The notes under the pieces were generated by a model. That model was not told where the DNA came from and did not search any database. It worked only from the letters and a program-made list of their open reading frames with translations. DNA of 64,000 nucleotides, from the NCBI RefSeq assembly GCF_020520425.1, contig NC_079490.1:43842723-43906722 (forward strand). The letters run 5' to 3'. The stretch is from Spinacia oleracea. Taxonomy: Eukaryota > Streptophyta > Magnoliopsida > Caryophyllales > Amaranthaceae. A program made the translations under genes and the position numbers. Positions 58,288 to 64,000 of this stretch are shown here, in pieces. The first letter of the stretch is position 1. Each line of letters starts with the position of its first letter.

Positions 58288-59720
58288 TGTTAGGTTATGA
58301 TACATATGATATTACATAAATCATGCGGAAACAACCATTAACCCAGGAATACATATTATTTACACATAATCATATAGCATAATTTAGATGCATACTCTTT
58401 GTTGCGTGCCCTCCCTAGCTGCGCCCGAACCGAACAAGAACAAGTCTTTAGGACTCCAAGTGTCGTCCCTCCGTAGATAGTCCACAGCACGTCCGGATCC
58501 GCCTTAAGATTGACCAACTAGAATCGCCCTTAAGGTACTAGAATTTTCGGCACTTTTGAGCAAGATGTGTGATTGAATTTTTCTCTCAAAAACTCACTTT
58601 GAATACTTTGAAACTCGTTATAAATTGTGAACCCAGGCCACATATTTATAGGGGTATGGAAAGGGAATTGGAATCCTATTCAGATACAAATTAATTAAAC
58701 CTAGAATCCTACAAGAACTCTAATTAATTAATTTATCTAATAGAATTAGAAATTTAATCATTAACCGAACTCTGCATGTTTTAGGAATCGTGCATGAACA
58801 CAAACACTCACGCACACACACACGGCAGCCACGATGGGCCGCCCATGCGCGTGCGTGCGAGCAGCAGCCCACGCAGCGAGGCCTACGCGAGCTACAAGCC
58901 CACGTAGCTCCTGCGCGCGCTGCGCGCGCTGTGCGCGCTGTCTCGGCCAGCTGGGCCTGGCCTTGCGCTGGGCCTGGCGTGGCCTTGGCTGTTCGTGTGG
59001 CGCGCTTGGCTTGCTGGGCGATGGCCTGGCTTCGTGCTGGGCCCTCGTCCGGCAGGCCTCGTCCGATGCTTATTCGTACGATACGCTTCCGATTAAATTT
59101 CCGATTCCGGAATTCATTTCCGATACGAACAATATTTAATATTTCCGATTCCGGAATTAATTTCCGTTTCGAACAAATATTTAATATTTCCGTTTCCGGA
59201 ATTATTTTCCGATTCCGATAATATTTCCGATTCTGACAATATTTCCGTTTCCGGCAATATTTCCGATTCTGGCAATATTTCCATTTCCGATAATATTTTC
59301 CGATACGTACCATGTTTCCGTTTCGGCCAACATCTACGACTTGGATAATATTTATATTTCCGATACGATCCATATTTCCGTTTCCGGTAATATCATCATT
59401 TCCGGAGTATTCATTTCTTGCCTGTGACGATCTCAGCTCCTACTGAAACCAAGATCCGTCGATTCCGAATATTCATAGATGGAGTATTTAATGCCATTAA
59501 ATACTTGATCCGTTTACGTACTATTTGTGTGACCCTACGGGTTCAGTCAAGAGTAAGCCGCGGATTAATATCATTAATTCCACTTGAACTGAAGCGGCCT
59601 CTAGCTAGGCATTCAGCTCACTTGATCTCACTGAATTATTAACTTGTTAATTAATACTGAACCGCATTTATTAGACTTATCATAGAATGCATACTTGGAC
59701 CAAGGGCATTATTTCCTTCA
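58288..59720 (-). repeat. 3' LTR of the - strand copia element
   Basis: It is 1433 bp. On the minus strand it starts TGAAGGAAATAATGCCC (59720) and ends CATAACCTAACA (58288). It carries the same CGGAAATATT repeat cluster (59080-59400), a GC-rich stretch (58800-59060) and a TATA box. Confidence 0.93.
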
Positions 59721-60584
59721 GTCTCCCACTTGTCCTTAGGGACAAGTGTGCATTTCCTAATTCCTTTGTCGCTCGATGCTTGCTCTTGAACATAAGGTAA
59801 GAGTTGTCATCCTTATTATGTCCAGAGGTGTTCCTCGGTTTCAGAGTTCAACTGATCAAATAAGCAGATAATCATAGCCCATGATTCATCCGAGCACGGC
59901 CATGCATTTCACAGTTTCTAGCTCTCCGAGTGGCCTTGTACAACTTTTAAGCATCTCATCCCGATTTATGGGAGGACAATCCCAATCTTGCGATCTTGAG
60001 ATTAGACTTCGTTTGATAGGTGATTACCTGAGCGTTGCCTTTATAGCCTCCTTTTACGGTGCGACGGTTGGTCAACGTCAAAGCAACCAGTTCTCAAACA
60101 AGTAATCTCAAATCACTCAGGTATTGAGGATTTAGTGTCTAATAATTTAATGAAATTTACTTATGACAGATTTTCATCTCTTACAGTAAAGTTTCATAGG
60201 TCTTGTCCGATACTAGTCTTCCCAAAGTAAGTATCTATGCAAATGATTATGACATTGCCATGTCCACATAGTTCAAGAAACAGAACTACTAGTCATCTTG
60301 CATTCTAATCGTCTAACGTTTTCTATGCGTCCAATTTTATAGAAAACTCCGATTAGGGACCATTTTCAACCTTTGACATTCAAGTTCACTTGATAGACAT
60401 TTCTTAGTCACAGGACTGGTCCTGACAGTCTATCTTGAATATATCGTCAAATTGAAGGGACTCATCATTTAATAAACCACAAATTAAATGGAAAAATGAA
60501 TTCTTTTCATTTATTGTGAATGATTAACCAATAATGTTTTACAAAGATTTAAACCCTAAAACTTTAAAACATTAAACAGAGACA
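59721..60584 (-). other. Copia 3' non-coding region
   Basis: It lies between the pol stop and the LTR, with no frame. It is conserved in sequence with 56030-56794 of the + strand copy, which suggests a shared cis-acting or structural role, or simply common descent. Confidence 0.7.
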
Positions 60585-63500
60585 TCAAAGCCATTCTCCA
60601 ATATGCCTGATTCCCATAGCTGCAGTGTGCGAGTTGTGCTTCGCTTGCGGCAGAGGTTTAGTTAATGGATCTGATATGTTGTCATCAGTTCCAATCTTGC
60701 TTATCTCGACTTCTTTTCTTTCAACGAACTCTCGTAGAAGGTGAAATCTACGAAGTACATGCTTGACTCTCTGGTGGTGTCTAGGCTCTTTTGCCTGTGC
60801 AATAGCTCCGTTATTGTCACAATACAGGGCTATTGGTCCTTTAATGGAGGGGACTAAACCAAGTTCACCTATGAACTTCCTTAGCCATATAGCTTCCTCT
60901 GCTGCTTCATGTGCAGCAATGTACTCCGCTTCAGTTGTAGAATCCGCAATGGTGCTTTGCTTAGCACTTTTCCAGCTTACTGCTCCTCCGTTGAGGCAGA
61001 AGACAAACCCAGACTGTGATCTGAAATCATCTTTGTCGGTTTGGAAACTTGCGTCCGTATAGCCTTTAACAATTAATTCATCATCTCCACCATAGACCAG
61101 GAAGTCATCTTTGTGCCTTTTTAGGTACTTCAGAATGTTCTTGGCAGCAGTCCAATGCGCCTCTCCTGGGTCTGACTGGTATCTGCTCGTAGCACTGAGT
61201 GCGTACGCAACATCCGGGCGTGTACATATCATAGCATACATTATTGAACCAATCAATGATGCATATGGAATCCCATTCATTCGTCTACGCTCATCAAGTG
61301 TTTTTGGGCACTGAGTCTTGCTTAGAGTCATTCCATGAGACATGGGTAGGTAGCCTCGCTTGGAGTCCGCCATCTTGAACCTATCAAGCACCTTATTGAT
61401 ATAAGTGCTTTGACTAAGTCCAATCATCCTTTTAGACCTATCTCTGTAAATCTTGATGCCCAATATGTACTGTGCTTCTCCTAGATCCTTCATCGAAAAA
61501 CATTTCCCAAGCCAAATCTTGACGGAGTTCAACATAGGAATTTCATTTCCGATAAGTAATATGTCGTCGACATATAATACTAGGAAAGCAATTTTGCTCC
61601 CACTGACCTTCTTGTATACACAAGATTCGTCTGCGTTCTTGATGAAACCAAAGTCACTGACTGCTTCATCAAAACGTATATTCCAGCTCCTGGATGCCTG
61701 CTTCAATCCGTAGATTGACTTCTTTAGCTTGCATACCTTTTTAGCATTCTTTGGATCCTCAAAACCTTCAGGCTGTGTCATAAACACAGTTTCTGTTAAA
61801 ACGCCGTTTAAGAAAGCAGTTTTGACATCCTTCTGCCATATTTCGTAATCGTAATATGCAGCGATTGCTAACATTATCCGAATAGACTTTAGCATTGCAA
61901 CTGGTGAAAAGGTTTCATCGTAATCCACACCGTGGACTTGCCTGTAACCTTTTGCAACCAATCTAGCTTTGAATACTTCAAGTTTCCCATCCTTGTCCTT
62001 TTTCAGTTTGAAAACCCATTTGCTTCCAATGGCTTGGTAGCCATCTGGCAAATCGACCAAATCCCATACTTGGTTTTCAGACATGGAGTCTAATTCAGAT
62101 TGCATGGCTTCTTGCCATTGCTTGGAGCTAGGGCTCGTCATAGCTTGTTTGTAAGTCGCAGGTTCATCACTTTCAAGTAATAGAACGTCATAGCTCTCGT
62201 TCGTCAAAATACCTAAGTACCTTTCCGGTTGAGATCTATATCTTTGCGATCTACGCGGGGTAACATTTCTAGATTGACCATGATTCTCACCAGATTCTTC
62301 TAAAGATCTCTGAGTTTCATCCTGAATGTCATCTTGAGCATTCTCTAGAGTTTGTTGTTCGACTCGAATTTCTTCGAGGTCTACTTTTCTCCCACTTGTC
62401 ATTTTGGAAATGTGATCCTTCTCCAAAAAGACACCATCTCGAGCAACAAACACCTTGTTCTCAGATGTATTGTAGAAGTAATACCCCTTTGTTTCCTTTG
62501 GATAGCCCACAAGGATACATTTGTCAGATTTTGGATGAAGTTTGTCTGAAATTAATCGTTTGACGTATACTTCACATCCCTAAATCTTAAGAAAAGACAC
62601 ATTTGGAGGCTTTCCAAACCATAATTCGTATGAAGTCTTTTCGACAGCTTTAGACGGAGCTCTATTTATAGTGAGTGCAGCTGTATTTAGTGCATGTCCC
62701 CAAAATTCTAATGGAAGTTCGGCCTGACCCATCATTGACCTGACCATGTCTAGCAAGGTTCTGTTCCTCCGTTCCGACACACCGTTCCAGTGGTGTTCCA
62801 GGAGGAGTCAACTCTGATAGAATTCCACATTCTTTCAGATGGTCATCAAATTCATAGCTCAGATATTCACCGCCTCTATCAGACCGCAGTGCCTTAATCT
62901 TCTTGCCTAATTGATTCTCTACTTCACTCTGAAATTCCTTGAATTTGTCAAAGGATTCAGACTTATGCTTCAATAGGTAGACATAACCATACCTGCTGAA
63001 GTCATCAGTGAAAGTGATAAAGTAGCTGAAACCACCTCTAGCATTTGTACTCATTGGTCCACATACATCTGTATGGATTAAACCTAATAGTTCATTTGCT
63101 CTTTCTCCAACTTTAGAGAAAGGTTTCTTTGTCATTTTGCCAAGTAAACATGATTCGCATTTACCATAATCCTCTAAGTCAAATGGTTCTAGAATTCCTT
63201 CCTTTTGAAGTCTTTCTAAGCGTTTCAAGTTTATATGGCCTAATCGACAATGCCACAGATAGGTGAGATCTGAATCATTCTTTTTGGCCTTTTTGGTATT
63301 TATGTTATATACTTGTTTGTCGTGATCTAATAAATAAAGTCCATTGACTAATCTAGCAGATCCATAAAATATCTCTTTAAAATAAAACGAACAACTATTG
63401 TCTTTTATTAAAAAGGAAAATCCCTTAGCATCTAAGCAAGAAACTGAAATGATGTTTTTAGTAAGACTTGGAACATGGAAGCATTCTTCTAGTTCCAAAA

Positions 63501-64000
63501 CTAGCCCGGAGGGCAACGACAAATAGTAAGTTCCTACAGCTAATGCAGCAATCCGCGCTCCATTTCCCACTCGTAGGTCGACTTCACCCTTGCTTAACTT
63601 TCTACTTCTTCTTAGTCCCTGTGGATTGGAACATAAGTGTGAGCCACAACCTGTATCTAATACCTAAGAAGTTGAATTAGCAAGTATACAGTCTATAACG
63701 AAAATACCTGAAGATGGAACGACTGTTCCGTTCTTCTGATCTTCCTTTAGCTTTGGACATTCTCTTTTGTAATGGCCTATTCCATCACAATAAAGACAGC
63801 TTGATGTGGACTTGTCCTGCTTTGATTTAGCATTGCCCTTGGACTTTCCACCTTTCTTGAATGGTCTCTTTCTAGCCTTGAGTAAATCTTTGGCTTCACA
63901 GTCCAGTATTATTTCAGCCTTTCTGACAAGGTGAACAAATTCTGCAACTGTTTCTTCTCTTGGTTCACTTAGGTATAGTTGCTTGAAGCGACCAAACCCA
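60585..64000 (-). pseudogene. Copia gag-pol polyprotein, partial, three breaks
   Basis: From the window edge down, the visible protein starts with a Gag C-terminal part and a zinc knuckle CLYCDGIGHYKREC (CX2CX4HX4C). The protease motif VLDTGCGSH follows. Integrase comes next: HCRLGH...CESC zinc site, HTDVCGP and SDRGGEY acidic residues, then SERRNRTLLDMVRSM. Reverse transcriptase follows, from FKARLVAKGYRQVHGVDYDE to the catalytic YVDDILLIG. RNase H is last (TEAEYIAAHEAAEEA, YCDNNGAIA), ending at the TGA at 60585-60587. The breaks are a TAG just before VLDTG (about 63663), a frameshift in integrase near 62787 (apparent 2-bp loss) and a TAG at 62580-62582. Both TAGs sit where relatives have Trp. 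It is not functional as it stands. Confidence 0.93.

Larger units (their letters stand above)
58288..64000 (-). mobile_element. Ty1/Copia element, - strand, runs off the window
   Basis: Reading on the minus strand, the window edge cuts the gag end. Then come protease, integrase, reverse transcriptase and RNase H (to 60585), an 865-bp non-coding stretch, a purine tract (inverse of GTCTCCCACTTGTCC at 59721) and the 3' LTR 59720-58288. It is younger than the + strand copy: pol has only two stops and one frameshift in the visible part. Confidence 0.93.

Overview
This is a nuclear plant (dicot) window. It has intron-rich genes with GT-AG junctions, a chloroplast-targeted protein, plant-type MITEs, and LTR retrotransposons with plant primer-binding sites. 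The repeat styles, especially the copia LTR that begins TGAAGGAAATAATGCCC, look to me like the beet/spinach group (Amaranthaceae). That placement is recollection and inference, not proof.

Only two host protein genes are complete, and they lie tail to tail in the left 27 kb. A GT31 beta-1,3-galactosyltransferase gene (+, 4751-7548, 10 exons, 401 aa) ends 445 bp before the 3' end of the chloroplast translation factor LEPA/EF4 gene (-, 26692 to 7994, 22 exons, 684 aa). I rebuilt both models exon by exon. Every intron is GT-AG, the phases close, and the total lengths fit the families. The LEPA introns hold several MITEs, two LINE 3' ends and a Tourist-like MITE.

To the left (1-4300) are a truncated long LTR, a 196-bp tandem array with a two-monomer higher-order period, and three Stowaway-like MITEs stacked upstream of the galactosyltransferase gene. 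Upstream of LEPA (26.9-30.2 kb) is a three-deep nest: an outer MITE, then a MULE-type MITE with a 9-bp target duplication, then a 2.7-kb solo LTR with a 5-bp target duplication.

The right 34 kb is almost wholly transposable elements. (a) 30.2-34.5 kb: a long-TIR, MULE-like element hosting a complete 3-kb LTR element that encodes only Gag and a retropepsin (TR-GAG type). (b) 34.7-40.7 kb: a minisatellite, an (AT)n run, an Athila-like gag remnant, a copia-type LTR and a palindrome-rich CACTA-like end. (c) 40.7-45.0 kb: a non-autonomous CACTA element with an ATG target duplication. Inside it is a 621-bp inverted-repeat element carrying four tandem palindromes, a full-length tRNA-Arg(CCU)-like sequence and a copy of that sequence's 5' half. 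(d) 45.1-57.9 kb: a decayed copia element in + orientation, interrupted by a 2.9-kb solo LTR. (e) 58.3-64.0 kb: a younger copia element of the same family in - orientation, running off the window. Its LTR faces the previous one as a 1.1-kb inverted repeat.

The most unusual object is the 621-bp element with palindromes and tRNA inside the CACTA transposon. Next are the Gag-protease-only retroelement, the dimeric 196-bp array and the nested insertions beside LEPA.
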